Shown: positions 11,229 to 22,049 of the stretch, piece by piece
How the letters are laid out: each line of letters starts with the position of its first letter
How positions within the stretch are numbered: position 1 is the first letter of the stretch
Made by a program: the position numbers and the translations under genes
The notes under the pieces: model-generated
Told to the model about the DNA's origin: nothing
Seen by the model: only the letters and a program-made list of their open reading frames with translations
Databases searched by the model: none
Origin: Clytia hemisphaerica
Lineage: Eukaryota; Cnidaria; Hydrozoa; Leptothecata; Clytiidae
Direction of reading: 5' to 3'
Assembly: GCA_902728285.1 (NCBI GenBank)
Contig: CACVBU010000532.1
Span: 336,059 to 400,058, forward strand
DNA length: 64,000 bases

Positions 11229-13399
11229 CCCTTTTAAAGTGATTTTAAACTGTTTGCCTTGGTAGGTAGAATTCTGAGTGGAAAAAATTAAGGATTTTAA
11301 AAAGTAGATAATTTTTTGATTTTGAATTTATAACCACATTTCAATGGAATTAAGTCTCTTGCTGGGAGCTAAATGTAACGTAATTTTATGAATGGGAGCC
11401 CGAAACTGATTTTGAAAGCTGAAAGTTTGACTCCTATTTGACGTAAATTTGAGCCATTAAAAATTAAAATCATTTGACTCTGTGTTAATACAATTACGCC
11501 TGAAACACGTGTATCGAGGCTTGGTTGCACAAATCTAAGCCAAAATATTAATCTCTTTAGGACATTCCGAGGTTGATGTTATCAGGGAAGCAGATTTTAA
11601 GGTATTGTGAAAAGTGACTTGCAAATGAATTTAACAGATAAAAACAGGAAATTAAAACGTTAATTAATTGGCGAAAATGATCAATATTAAATTGGTTTGG
11701 TAAGATAACATCTCTGTAATCTTGGTTGATGATTTTTAACATGATAATTCACAAAGTGTTTGCACTACAGAAACATTTTCTGCTGGAAAAAACGAGAACA
11801 TTTTAAAGAATTTGCAAAAGTTTTTTGAAATCAATCAAGACCTTTTTTGGCAAGAGTTTGTTGCAAGATGATGATTAGTAACGGAAGTTTAAAAAATGAA
11901 AATTGAAAATTGAGTGGCATGTAAAATATGTCACTCAGTGTCAGATCCGATTCTAATAATCATTTGAACCGTTCATTGCTTTCTTTAAGTAGATTCTAGC
12001 AGAACCAGCAGGCGAAAAATTGTTTTACGAGCTAGACATACAAGAGGTAGTAGGTTGTAGCACAATTATTTGGCATCCAACAAGAGGGAAGAAAGTGAAA
12101 AGGTCGCGTGTGGGAAAAGATGTTATCAAACAGAAGAAATTAATAACGATTAGTTTATCGAAAGATAAGGCGATTAATTGACTTAAACATCAAAGACACC
12201 TGATAAGTGGATCAAGTGTTTGTCTGAATGCATGACCTTTGAAAACTTCTGACGAGGTCTACTTCATGATGAAATGTTGTGTGGTTAAAGTTTTGGTCAA
12301 AGAATATTGTCGGTAAACTTGCTAAAAAGGGTAGGGTCTGCCCATAGGGGATCTTCCTAGCTCTAGGATTTTAGAAACTTAGGAGACTATTTAAACCTTT
12401 CAGAAGCCTTCTCTTATCCAGACCGACTCTAGTTTAGTTCGTTAAAGCTTCTGTGAAAAAAATTTCAATTTAAAAAAAGAGGCATTAGGGAAAACGTTAC
12501 CCAAGGCACTTTCATTGAAAAAAAAGGAAGTTAGTTGAGAAGTAACACATGCTCTACCTTCAGATATTTCAACTTATAAATGGTAACCTCGGCAATCGAT
12601 AGTAATGAATAAATATCTTGATAAATCAATAACCATGATAGACAAAGAGAAGGAACATACGCCCCCTCCAAACACAGCAGGGGAAAGAAAACCATATATT
12701 TGATCTCTTCCTCTTTCGAACAACAGGCACATGAGGAAGTTCTCGGAGTCAATAGAGTCCTAAAATGCCCACCCAGCCATTTTTCTATGTAGTTAAAAAT
12801 GACCACGCATTTTGCGCTATAACTTCTGAGGACGAAAATTATATCAAGCTAGGGTACATTATCACTCAAATATGAAATGTTCTTGCCAATTTATTTAGTT
12901 GAATAGTTTGTTAGTGGAAATTATGGTTAAGTCATCATCTCGTGTTCTTACACAAGTGGAATAAATCCAGTCAAAATAACAGACAGCGCAAGACATACGC
13001 TTAAATTGTGTTTGTCTAGTTCCACATTACATTCTGTACTTGAGAAAGCACTCCTGATTGATATTGGCGCCCAATTTCACGTGCCTTCCGCCATGAGTAT
13101 GACACGCATTGTGATATTTTACCAACAAGAAATCAAGGAATGAATTGAAAATACTTAGGATGCCCTATGAAGAGAAAGCATTATACCGGCTTCGAAATCC
13201 TCACATTTTTTTTTGGGTCTGACAAGCTCTTTGGGAGTTAAAATACATGAAGTAAAGCGTAAAAATGAGGGCAAAAGGAGATCCAAAATAAACGCAGGGT
13301 TTACACTCAATATTGTTTTATGAATTCTTCATTCAAGAATGATATGGCATGGTTTGAACGTTTCAGACGGGCATGTAGGAAGTAACCAGAGTTGTTCTT

Positions 13400-16300
13400 T
13401 CCACATCACGTGGCTTTCCTTCTTTGACGTCACAGAGAATCTTGCATCAGAGGTACGTCATATGACAAAAAACCTACCAAGTCTATAAAATGAGATTTTT
13501 CAAAGAAAGAAACTGGGACAAAAAGTATGATATAGCGCTCATTGAATTTTCCTCGTCTATTCTCCAAAAGAATTAAGAACAAACATAGTCCATGGATGAC
13601 GATCAGATGATAACCATTCAAGCGATGACAGAGTTTTTTCCAGTGCAAGATAGTGCAAGACTGTTGGGTCGAGAGTGAACTATAAATCCATAGATTTGTT
13701 TGTTTTGTGATGTATGATCGCAATCAATGAAACATCCTTTCACTCGCTATGTTTTCCTCTCATTAAACTCACGTGGTCTACTTCACGCGTGAGTCTCTCA
13801 CAAACAAGAAACAGCGGAATGTCTGTGGACAGAATATAAAAGGGAAGTTCTTTTTTCTTTACTTTGCTGTACAAGGACTCCCTAAAGGCTACTAAGTCCT
13901 TGTGTGAGAGTCTTGCGAAAATCAGTGAAAAGATTTTTTCTGATTTTCTCATCAAAATTCGCCATACCAGTCGAGGATAAGAATACAGACAGTGATCGGC
14001 CCACTGTTTCTTACACGAAGGCTCTAGAAAATAGTATCCGGTTGTAACATACCAATCGCAAGACATTTCTTTTTCCAAAGCTTGAGTGAAAACTCACATC
14101 CTCAACATAATTTCTTCACATTTGCATATAGGGGGGGGGGGGTATTTTCGACTATCAACTCTCTTCATTTATTATGGGAAAGGTTTTACTTTGGATAAAA
14201 GCAGCCAGGCTAGTCGGTACTCTGCTAGTGTCCATAGTGAGCTTTTCTTGCGGTTTAAATGTTTAGCAGCCGTGATTCAAATTCGTAAAGGAACAATTTC
14301 GGTGCAATTGAGAAAAATTATCTCGTTGCAAATAGATTACATTATGTCAATAGTCAATCTTTATAAAGATACATTAAACCAACCAATTTGGTCCAATACA
14401 AGAAAGAGGCGACACGAATTATTACTCTCATCAGCCGAGCCCATTATTCCATATTTAAAGTCTACAAAAATAGAACAACATTCAAAATAGAACGTTTTCT
14501 TACTATATGAAGAAAAAAATTCGCAATTAATGGACCATAATATAATTTGGATTTTGAAGATTTTTTATTTAAGCTGATGTCTTCAAAGAATCATGGATAT
14601 ACACAGTATGCAATAGTTCAAAAATTCTCACAAAATTATAGAAATATGTATTGAAGGTATAAAATGCGAAGAAAACGGCGGGCTTGTGATTCCGAAGATC
14701 AAGTTCCTTTTGAGAATATTTTTCTACTGAAAAATGTTAGACCAATGTATTTTTCGGAAGGTTTCCATAGCAATTTATCCGGAAAGTATCAAAGCCGTTA
14801 AAAGTACTTTTAGTGGAATTTTTTTGTGTTAATCTTTCCTTCCGATGCACTGCTCACCGATTGTGGAATTCAAATGATGTGCAAAATGTTGGCCAGTAAT
14901 ATTTCTTTGTTTTGAAGAAAACACATCCTACTGTACTTAGGAGTATGATTAGAAAATGGTAACTGATAATAAATTCCGAAAAGATTTCACCTAATTGCTG
15001 AAATAATTTTTTTATGGAGGAAGTCATTTCTTTATTTTACCACTCAGAAAACCTCAAAATAACACTCCTTACGGATTCATGATCAAACGCATAACTTTAC
15101 AGTAAGAATTATTTTCACTTGAACCTTCAATCTTGTTCCAAATGACACTAACCAAGCATACGAAGTCCGGCTAAAAAATTTATACGATTAACAAAGGGAT
15201 CGGCCGAGCGATAGACTCCCATGTTTTCCATGTTTTTCTTGCATTTTTCGAATTCTTCGTTTCCAAGGGTATAAAAACAATCAATAAAGCGCTTCTTCTG
15301 TAGACAAAAAACCAAATTGTACAAATGAATGACCTACACTGAACCTTCTCATTACATAATGACTATCTTTACACCAAAGTACGCCTACAAACATGGTGCA
15401 ATATGGAAAAGTTCGACCACCATCATACCATCATAATTATTGGCGTGAGAAAAAGTATGCGTGTGACAACCCCAAGGACGAGAACCCACTTCGGAGCACT
15501 TCAGAAATGAAATGACCACAAATATATTTATGGAAATTTTTTGTAATATTCAGCAATTGTTTACCAAGGTTAAAGCTGGTATGATTCCAGTACTGGTTCT
15601 GTCTAATTTGTATAGATAGTTATAGTTCTGGTGAAAGGTGATTGGCAGTATTTTGAGGAGCGGCGGAAAATGTTTATTTAAAGATGGCGGCTTTTGTTTG
15701 TTTATATTTCTGCTTAACCTTATTCAAAAATAACTTCACTTGTGATTATGTTGCCAAACACACGCAATTAAATAAATGTCAAAAAAGCCATCAACCTTAA
15801 TGATTTTAATTAATTTTCATCAAAAGAAGCATATGCATAAGGTTATTGTATCAAAACACGAGATGTTGTCTACTTTTGCTTCGTCCTTCGTCAGGCGCCA
15901 ATTTGTAAGGAATGTCGTTTGAAAATGAAGACTTGATTTCCTGTTTTGTCGCGAATGAGACTCCTCTAAAGCCAATCTCAAATTGTCCATCCGTCGTTCA
16001 GTTGACAAATCAAGTAATTACTCCCATTAGCACTACAGTAAATAATGAACGCGCTGGAAAAGGAACGCCCACGCGAAAATCAAAAACTTCATCATTAGAC
16101 TGGTGGGTGGGCGTGAGAAAATGAGATTGACAAAGGTAGTAGCCAATGTAACAAGTATTTAATATCCGATGGGAGATAAAGTGTCAAGCAATCTTTGACT
16201 CACTTCCCCACGCTTTTCATTTCGCGATCTTTTACAGATTATCAAAAAGCTAAACAGTTATCGGGCATTTCCCAGATAGAAAATGCAGCTGGTAGCTTAG

Positions 16301-17100
16301 AAACCATGCTCTCTAAACATCCGAGTATAAGTTCCAAGCTTTCCGAACAGGTAGCGAGAGAAATGGAAAGAATGGAAACCAATGGTGGGTCAACTGTTTG
16401 CTTTGAACACCATTTAAAGGTCTGATATCGCATCCTTGATCCTCCTCAATCATTTTATCATCTCTGTCAATAGAAAAATAAACAAAACTAATTCTTGCGT
16501 AAGTCTAGTACTTAGTGGGTAAGCTAGCAAGCAAATCATTTAAGGTAGAAATCTGAAAGTTAACTAAATTGTATCAACTTTAAGAAAATCGAAAACAAAC
16601 AAAATATATAGTACGGTAGATTTCCGTGTGTGCGGAAGAGTTTATAGGAGAAACAGTTATGATATTCATTACATTTCATCTTCCTTCGCCTTACATAAGT
16701 TCGCTAATACCTCTCTTTTGTTTACCATGTTTGTTTTTCTCCACAAAGTCGGACAAAAGTGACGTCAACTGAATGCTATTCAGGAAAGCAACAATTGAAG
16801 TCAAACAGAAATTCAGCATGAAAGTCAATATATAAAGCTTGTTTATGGCAAAGTTGGCCCATGCCTACACTTCTTGGTACTTTTGTTTTAAAAGCATTTT
16901 TCCCCCTGTAGACATTTTCCGCTCAAAAAAATTACAAGGCGCATTTTGATGAACGCATGTCGCGTAGAAAATAAGGCGCGCGCTCGGAAATTCGAATCGA
17001 ATAACTGATAAGCAATTAACAACGATTACGTATGGAAAAATTTCCGTTTTGATCTCCTTGTATTTCTATAATGTATTGTGGTCGTAGCTGAACAATGACC
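13400..17100. other. no confident gene; three uncharacterised ORFs and an orphan exon
   Basis: Frames of 97 codons (13430-13723, minus), 112 codons (13740-14078, minus) and 134 codons (14086-14490, plus) lie side by side. None shows a recognisable domain, and at this base composition they could be chance. A better exon candidate is at 15148-15297 on the minus strand. A plus-strand frame at 16195-16425 has an acidic, helix-prone composition (SLETMLSKHPSISSKLSEQV), but no consistent exon partner was found. Confidence 0.4.
15148..15297 (-). CDS. orphan terminal exon candidate, unknown protein
   Basis: A strong acceptor (pyrimidine tract then CTACAG) at 15298-15303 is followed in frame 0 by 49 codons and a TAG. 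The peptide has protein-like composition, with RFIDCFYTLGNEEFEKCKKN in its first half and NFLAGLRML near the end. A further minus-strand open stretch around 15370-15500 (with GSRPWGCHTHTF) might be an upstream exon, but the splice phases I tried do not join cleanly. I do not recognise the family, and it may be a gene fragment. Confidence 0.3.
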   Translation of the reverse strand, partial: KKRFIDCFYTLGNEEFEKCKKNMENMGVYRSADPFVNRINFLAGLRMLG

Positions 17101-17132
17101 CTGGGTTCATCACTTCATCACTTTTGAAATGC

Positions 17133-17139
17133 TATAAAT
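17133..17139 (+). promoter_or_regulatory. TATA box of the cysteine-rich gene
   Basis: TATAAAT lies 81 bases upstream of the ATG at 17220, allowing an initiation site near 17160-17165 and a 5' leader of roughly 55-60 bases. It is the only good TATA match close to this start. Function is inferred from position. Confidence 0.5.
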
Positions 17140-17219
17140 TGATGGAGGCACTTCAAATTCCTCATTCAAAGAAAAACACCAGTGGACATTGAAAGAAGGG
17201 AAGAAATTTTCAACTAACA

Positions 17220-17735
17220 ATGAACGGAAACATGGGAGTGATCTTTTACACAATATTGATGTATTTGGTATGTGGTGTACGATGTAGCTGTTCGAATGAC
17301 GCCATCAAAACGTTTAATAAGAAGGCGTTGGAAGATCCAAGCCATGTCTTCAAACATGCCATCAATCTCTCCAAACAATTCGCCAATTGTTTCTTCGAGG
17401 AGACCAAAAGTGCAGACAGTACCGAGAAATGTGAGCAAAACTGTGCAAACCAATACCACTCATGTGAAAAGGGTATACCAGAAAACTTTCCTAGTTTGAA
17501 GTTCCCTTGTCATATAGGATATGCTGGCTGTATGAACCAATGTCGTCCAAGTGGAAAGACGTTCAATCAACGTTGCAAAGATGTGTGCAAAAGTGACTTC
17601 GATGAATGTTTTGTGAACATGAGAGGATTTTATCATTCCTTTGTCTGTATTGAAAGTCGAAAACTTTGCAAAGTACAAACTAGATGTTATCGTAAGCATT
17701 CCAAGCTTCACCTCACCAGTAAATACAGACTGTAA
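17220..17735 (+). CDS. secreted cysteine-rich protein, internally duplicated
   Basis: Single-exon gene, 171 aa, with an ATG in a favourable context (ACTAACAATGAAC) and a TATA box upstream. Residues 5-21 form a hydrophobic signal peptide (MGVIFYTILMYLVCG), so the protein is probably secreted. The mature part carries 13 cysteines beyond the two near the cleavage site. They fall into two similar blocks: C71-x3-C75-x6-C82-x14-C97-x6-C104-x3-C108, then C119-x3-C123-x6-C130-x12-C143-x6-C150-x5-C156. The near-mirror spacing suggests paired helical hairpins held by disulfides, duplicated once; this is inference. The basic tail is cysteine-free. I recognise no named family, and it could be lineage-restricted. 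An AATAAA occurs near 18079, rather distant for a poly-A signal. Confidence 0.75.
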   Translation: MNGNMGVIFYTILMYLVCGVRCSCSNDAIKTFNKKALEDPSHVFKHAINLSKQFANCFFEETKSADSTEKCEQNCANQYHSCEKGIPENFPSLKFPCHIGYAGCMNQCRPSGKTFNQRCKDVCKSDFDECFVNMRGFYHSFVCIESRKLCKVQTRCYRKHSKLHLTSKYRL

Positions 17736-17799
17736 TCTTTCATCAATGATTAATTTTTATAAAAATTCTTTTTGTTTGTTCAATTTTTGTAAAATGGTA

Positions 17800-19760
17800 A
17801 TTATTTATTGTGGATATGTAAATTAATGTCAAAGAAGTATCAAATATAGAATTTAGAAGCACAAAATTTTGTAATGCACATATTTAACTGTTATGATGAT
17901 TTTTAAAGGATGAGAAAGACTTTCTAACCAACAAATTTGCTTTGTTTATTTTAATGTTTGTCTGGACTATAAATAGTTTGAGAATCCCTGAGAATCGAGA
18001 ATTCCTCTCTAGTTGATAGCTCTTCACTTCAGGGTGCTTGAGGTGACCTCACAAAGGGAAAAAATGACGTAAGAGCTAAATAAAGATGTGTAAATTTTAT
18101 CTTATTTTAATATAAAAACTAGTTATCAAAATATACTTTAGGTATTACCAAAATCACCCTGCTACAGTGTAGTAAATAGCTCTTTAAACCTGCAGAGTAA
18201 CTCAGATTTCTACGATTTCTACGATTCGGCATGATTCTTTTCTTGGTAAGGACTCTGGTGATAAATCTTTTGTGCTTGAAAGTTGTAAATAAGTCTTCGA
18301 CCGCAGTCGGAGGCGACACGAAGGCTCCTCTTTTGATAGCTATAGTTTACCCGAAAGTAAGGGAGGGCGCAACACTTTCTCCCTGGATTGCTCCACTTAC
18401 CCTTGATCCTTCTCCTAATTGCTGAGCATCAAGCAGAGAGGCATCAGCAAGTACCATTTTGGGAATCTTTGGTTTTACCCAGCTGGGAGTTGAACCTACA
18501 ACCGTTTGTAAACTATTGCAAAAATGTTACTCCCTAAAATCTACAAAGATTAGCATCTTGATCTGAGAGATGCAATTCTAGTGTTACGTCATAACTCATC
18601 GGTTCAACTGCTTATAAAAAAATCTTAAATCTTAAAAAGTTAAATCTTCGCAAATTTTAGGTACTTCTCCTTCAAACAACTGGAACAGCAGTGGAAAAAA
18701 AGGTTTCTATGGGTATCAATAATTTGAAATTATTTTCTTATCTATAACCACCATATCCATATTAGGCCCTAGAATAGTACAGACTCCTACACCGACCTTG
18801 ACCTTTAATCTAAGATAAAAAGGCACTTAAGCATCAAGCATTAATGATGGCTTTAAACTATGGCCTATGGCAGGTTTTAAGAGCAATCTCAACAAAGGTT
18901 TCTATATGTAATGAGTCAAGTAATTTATTTCTGTTGATGTTTCAGGTAAAGTAAAATGAAGATACGTCAACAAAGGAGAAAATAGATAAATACGAACTTG
19001 TAAATAAATACCAAATAGTCACGAAGATTTCTCAAGGATTCCATGCCAATACTTCCAAGATTTTATTCGATGCGACCATCTGTTGGGAAATTCTCCAGGT
19101 CCTAGAAAATGATCGATTGTCACAAATGAAGATAAAAAGTAAGAATGAATAATTACAGGGAGAATGAACATTAGATCTAGACAATCAATCTTTAACAGCC
19201 ATCGAAAACTTGTTGTTAAAAAATAAAGATTCATTCCAAAAAGAGAGTAAATCCTTGAAAATTAAGATAAAAGAATAAAACGATCGAACGCACTGGTTAA
19301 CCACAAGAAATTTAGAAAGGTGAGGAGTTTAACAACTATAACCAAGAACTAAACATTCTAAAGACGATATAATAACATAACAGATGTGTTGTATTGAGCA
19401 ATTTGGGTACTTTTGGGTGGGAGAATTCAATGCTAGAATTAATGATTTTGAAATCACTCATCAGCAACGAATTTGTGACATGATAATGATATCGAATATT
19501 TTCTCTTCCTTTATAATTGCGTACAGACTTGCCGTGCGGAAACGAGGTCATGATCGAAACTTCACAAATGAAAAAACACACCTCCTGCAACACAATCGCC
19601 CTGTAAAGAGAAGGGCGTGGTCGTTCCAGCCCCTTGAGATTTTCATTCTTCGTTTGACCATGGACTCCAGTATATCATTTAATTAACTCGTTATTTGTAT
19701 TTGTTTACTGAAAATATAAAAACAAAAACCTCGTGTATTGAAAAGCTGATTGGGACAAAG
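17800..19760. other. no recognised gene
   Basis: AT-rich intergenic DNA between the cysteine-rich gene and the foldback element. Apart from a possible degraded SINE at 18300-18535, I see no coding exon, RNA gene or structured repeat that can be defended. Confidence 0.5.
18300..18535 (-). mobile_element. possible truncated tRNA-derived SINE
   Basis: On the minus strand TGTAGGTTCAACTCCCAG resembles a polymerase III B box. It is followed by a GC-richer body with CTGATGCCTCTCTGCTTGAT and GCTCAGCAATTAGGAGAAGG, which looks like a SINE core. No A box or A-rich tail was found, so this would be a 5'-truncated or decayed copy, unrelated to the SINE at 24464. Confidence 0.4.
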
Positions 19761-20177
19761 AAATGTATGGCGCGCCAAAAGGCTTTTTAATACTAACTTT
19801 TTTTTATAATATCAACTTTTTTTTATAATACTAAAATTTTTTTATAATACCAACTTTCACTTTTATAATACCAACTTTCATTTTTATAATATCAACTTTT
19901 TTTTATAATACCAACTTTCATTTTTATAATATCAACTTTTTTTTATAATACCAACTTTTTATTATAATACCAACTTTCATTTTTATTATATCAGATTTTT
20001 TTTTAAATAGCAACTTTTTTTTACAATACCAACTTTTTTTATAATATCAACTTTTTTTTTATAACACTAACTTTCATTTTTATAATATCAATTTTTTTGG
20101 TCTCGCTTAGTCAATTTTCTTTTTTCACCATGTAGACAGACCTTTACAGTTCTTCACTGGAAAATCTAAGAATGTGG

Positions 20178-20304
20178 ATGCACCACTGGAGAGTCTTCCT
20201 ACATTTTTCGAAATATTCAACCCAATACGTCACTTTTTCTATTGTTTAAGTGACGTTATTGGGTTGAATATTTTGAAAATTCTCGGAAGACTCCAGTGGT
20301 GCAT
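20178..20304. repeat. palindrome nested in the foldback element
   Basis: ATGCACCACTGGAGAGTCTT on the left is mirrored by GAAGACTCCAGTGGTGCAT on the right, with AATATTCAACCCAATA..GTCACTT and its complement inside. Arms are about 58 bp around a roughly 12-base loop. It lies between GTCTCGCTTAGT (20101) and its partial complement AGTAAGCGAGAC (20417), so it seems to be a small element inserted in the left arm. Confidence 0.65.
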
Positions 20305-21159
20305 ATCATGAATTAGAGAATCGTGTCATCCAGTCTATCAAAAAACCTTAAGTGGCCTCCAGGCTAGGTGTAATCGCGCTAAGACTCCTTCTACATTTGA
20401 TCGATTATACACGCATAGTAAGCGAGACAAAAATTGGTGTTATGAAAAAACTTCGAACTAAAAAAAAAGTTGGTACTATAAAAAAAAAGTTGGTATTTAT
20501 GGTTGTTTATTTGTAGCAAAATTACGATTTTACTATTCAACCAAAATTTTACTATTCAACGAAATATTTCACTATTTAGTGCCAACGAAAATATTATGGT
20601 TCAACCAAACTTTTGTATTCAACGAAATATTTTACTATTTAGTGCCAACGAAAATATTATGGTTCAACCAAATTTTACTATTCAACGAAATTTTTTACCA
20701 TTCAACAAAATATATAAGTGTTCAACAAACATTTTACCATGCAACAAAATATTTTTCTTTCAACCATTATTTACAGTGTTGTTCTAGGCTACGTCATATA
20801 TCTTCCTTCGTTTCGAACGTAAAACTCCTACTCAAGAGTAAGGCCTAAAAGCCTGGAGCTGTCTATTGTATTGTGTAGACTATGTTGTTCTTTCTTCCGC
20901 GCGACCCATAAAAAAAGAATAAAACACAGAACAATCAAATCTTGAGTCTGTTAACTGTAATGTTCTCCTACCTTGTACCTTCTTGAATCAATCAGAGCTT
21001 TACACACATACTGATATAAGTAAGTTATGAAACATTAATTTTGCTTTATCCATCAATTCACTTCCTCTTGGAGTTGTAACTCAAAACCATCACATAACCA
21101 CAGGACACCAACTGATCAAACTGAGCAAATTCTTGGAAATGAATGAAACTCCTCGGGCC

Positions 21160-21465
21160 GGGGGGGGGGGGGTACTTAGGCATAAATGGACGATGAGTAT
21201 GTGCGGACGGTAAGGGTCGGTTTTTTCACTTTTCAAAGTCTCTCTAAGGGTCGGAAAAATCAGAAAGTTTTAAATTAGTCTCCCTTTTAGGGTCGGAAAA
21301 TTCAGGATTCTTAGGAAATTTTTTGATTTCCAGAGAAAAAATTGTAATAAAGTCTCTCTAAGGGTCACCTTTTCAGCAAAAATCAGTCTCTCTAAGGGTC
21401 GGTTTTCGGAGGTCCCGTCTGCACATACCCTTTATTCGCCAACCCTAGTACCCCCCCCCCGGGTC
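21160..21465. mobile_element. G/C-capped MITE (copy 2), centre of the foldback element
   Basis: A long G run followed by TACTTAGGCATAAATGG on the left is mirrored by CCAACCCTAGTA plus a C run on the right. Subterminal GAGTATGTGCGGACGG is mirrored by CCGTCTGCACATACCC. TCTCTAAGGGTCGG recurs inside. End structure matches the element at 4129-4430. A 9-bp duplication is only suggested (CCTCGGGCC against CCTCAGGTC), so edges are approximate. Confidence 0.6.
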
Positions 21466-22049
21466 CTCAGGTCAGAATTCTGCTCACGTCTCACATGTGC
21501 GGATCATTGCGTGTAATACAAGGACTGGAAAAACAGTGTTCTGCGTTTTATTACTCTTCCATGGAGAAATTTTGGTTGAACGAATATTTTTTCATTGGCA
21601 CAAATTTTGACTATAGAAATATTTTGTTGAATAGTAAAATTTGGTTGAACCATAATATTTTGGTTGGCACTAAATAATGAAATATTTCGTTGAACAGTTA
21701 TATATTTCGTTGAATGCTAAAATATTTCGTTGAATAGTAAAATTTGGTTGAACCATAATATTTTTGTTGGCAATATAAAATATTTTCGTTGGCACTAAAT
21801 AGTGAAATATTTCGTTGAATAGTAAAATTTTGGTTGAATAGTAAAATCACAATTTTGCTACAAATAAACTGCCATAGGTATTATAATACAAAAAATTGGT
21901 ATTATAAAAAAAAGTTGGTATTATAAAAAAAAGTTGATATTATAAAAAAAATTGGTATTATAAAAAAAAGTTGGTATCATAAAAAAAGGTTGGTATTAAA
22001 AAGCCTTTTGGCGCGCCATAGAAATGCACCGACACTCGTCCAAAAATAC

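Larger units (their letters stand above)
8800..13400. other. no recognised gene
   Basis: AT-rich DNA without a supportable coding model on either strand. It contains the palindrome at 10610-10773 and the tandem array at 10875-11228. Open frames of 60-90 codons on both strands show no domain, signal peptide or matching splice partners that I can defend. Confidence 0.5.
19766..22020. mobile_element. 2.25-kb foldback-like DNA element
   Basis: The outer ends are perfect inverted repeats beginning TATGGCGCGCCAAAAGGCTT, continuing through TTTAATAC. They are flanked by the direct repeat GAAATG (19760-19765 and 22021-22026), a likely 6-bp target duplication. Inside the ends lie tandem arrays of a 16-21 bp unit (TTTTTTATAATACCAAC): about 300 bp on the left and the inverted form over about 110 bp on the right. 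A second pair of inverted arrays (20505-20770 and 21560-21860) is built from TTCAACGAAATATTTTACTA and GCCAACGAAAATATTATGG. The left arm also holds a palindrome (20178-20304) and the centre a G/C-capped MITE. No transposase is present, so it is non-autonomous. Confidence 0.85.

Noticed and set aside
20503..20848. two overlapping plus-strand open frames of about 90 codons
   Set aside because: Both translate the tandem units of the foldback element in shifted frames.
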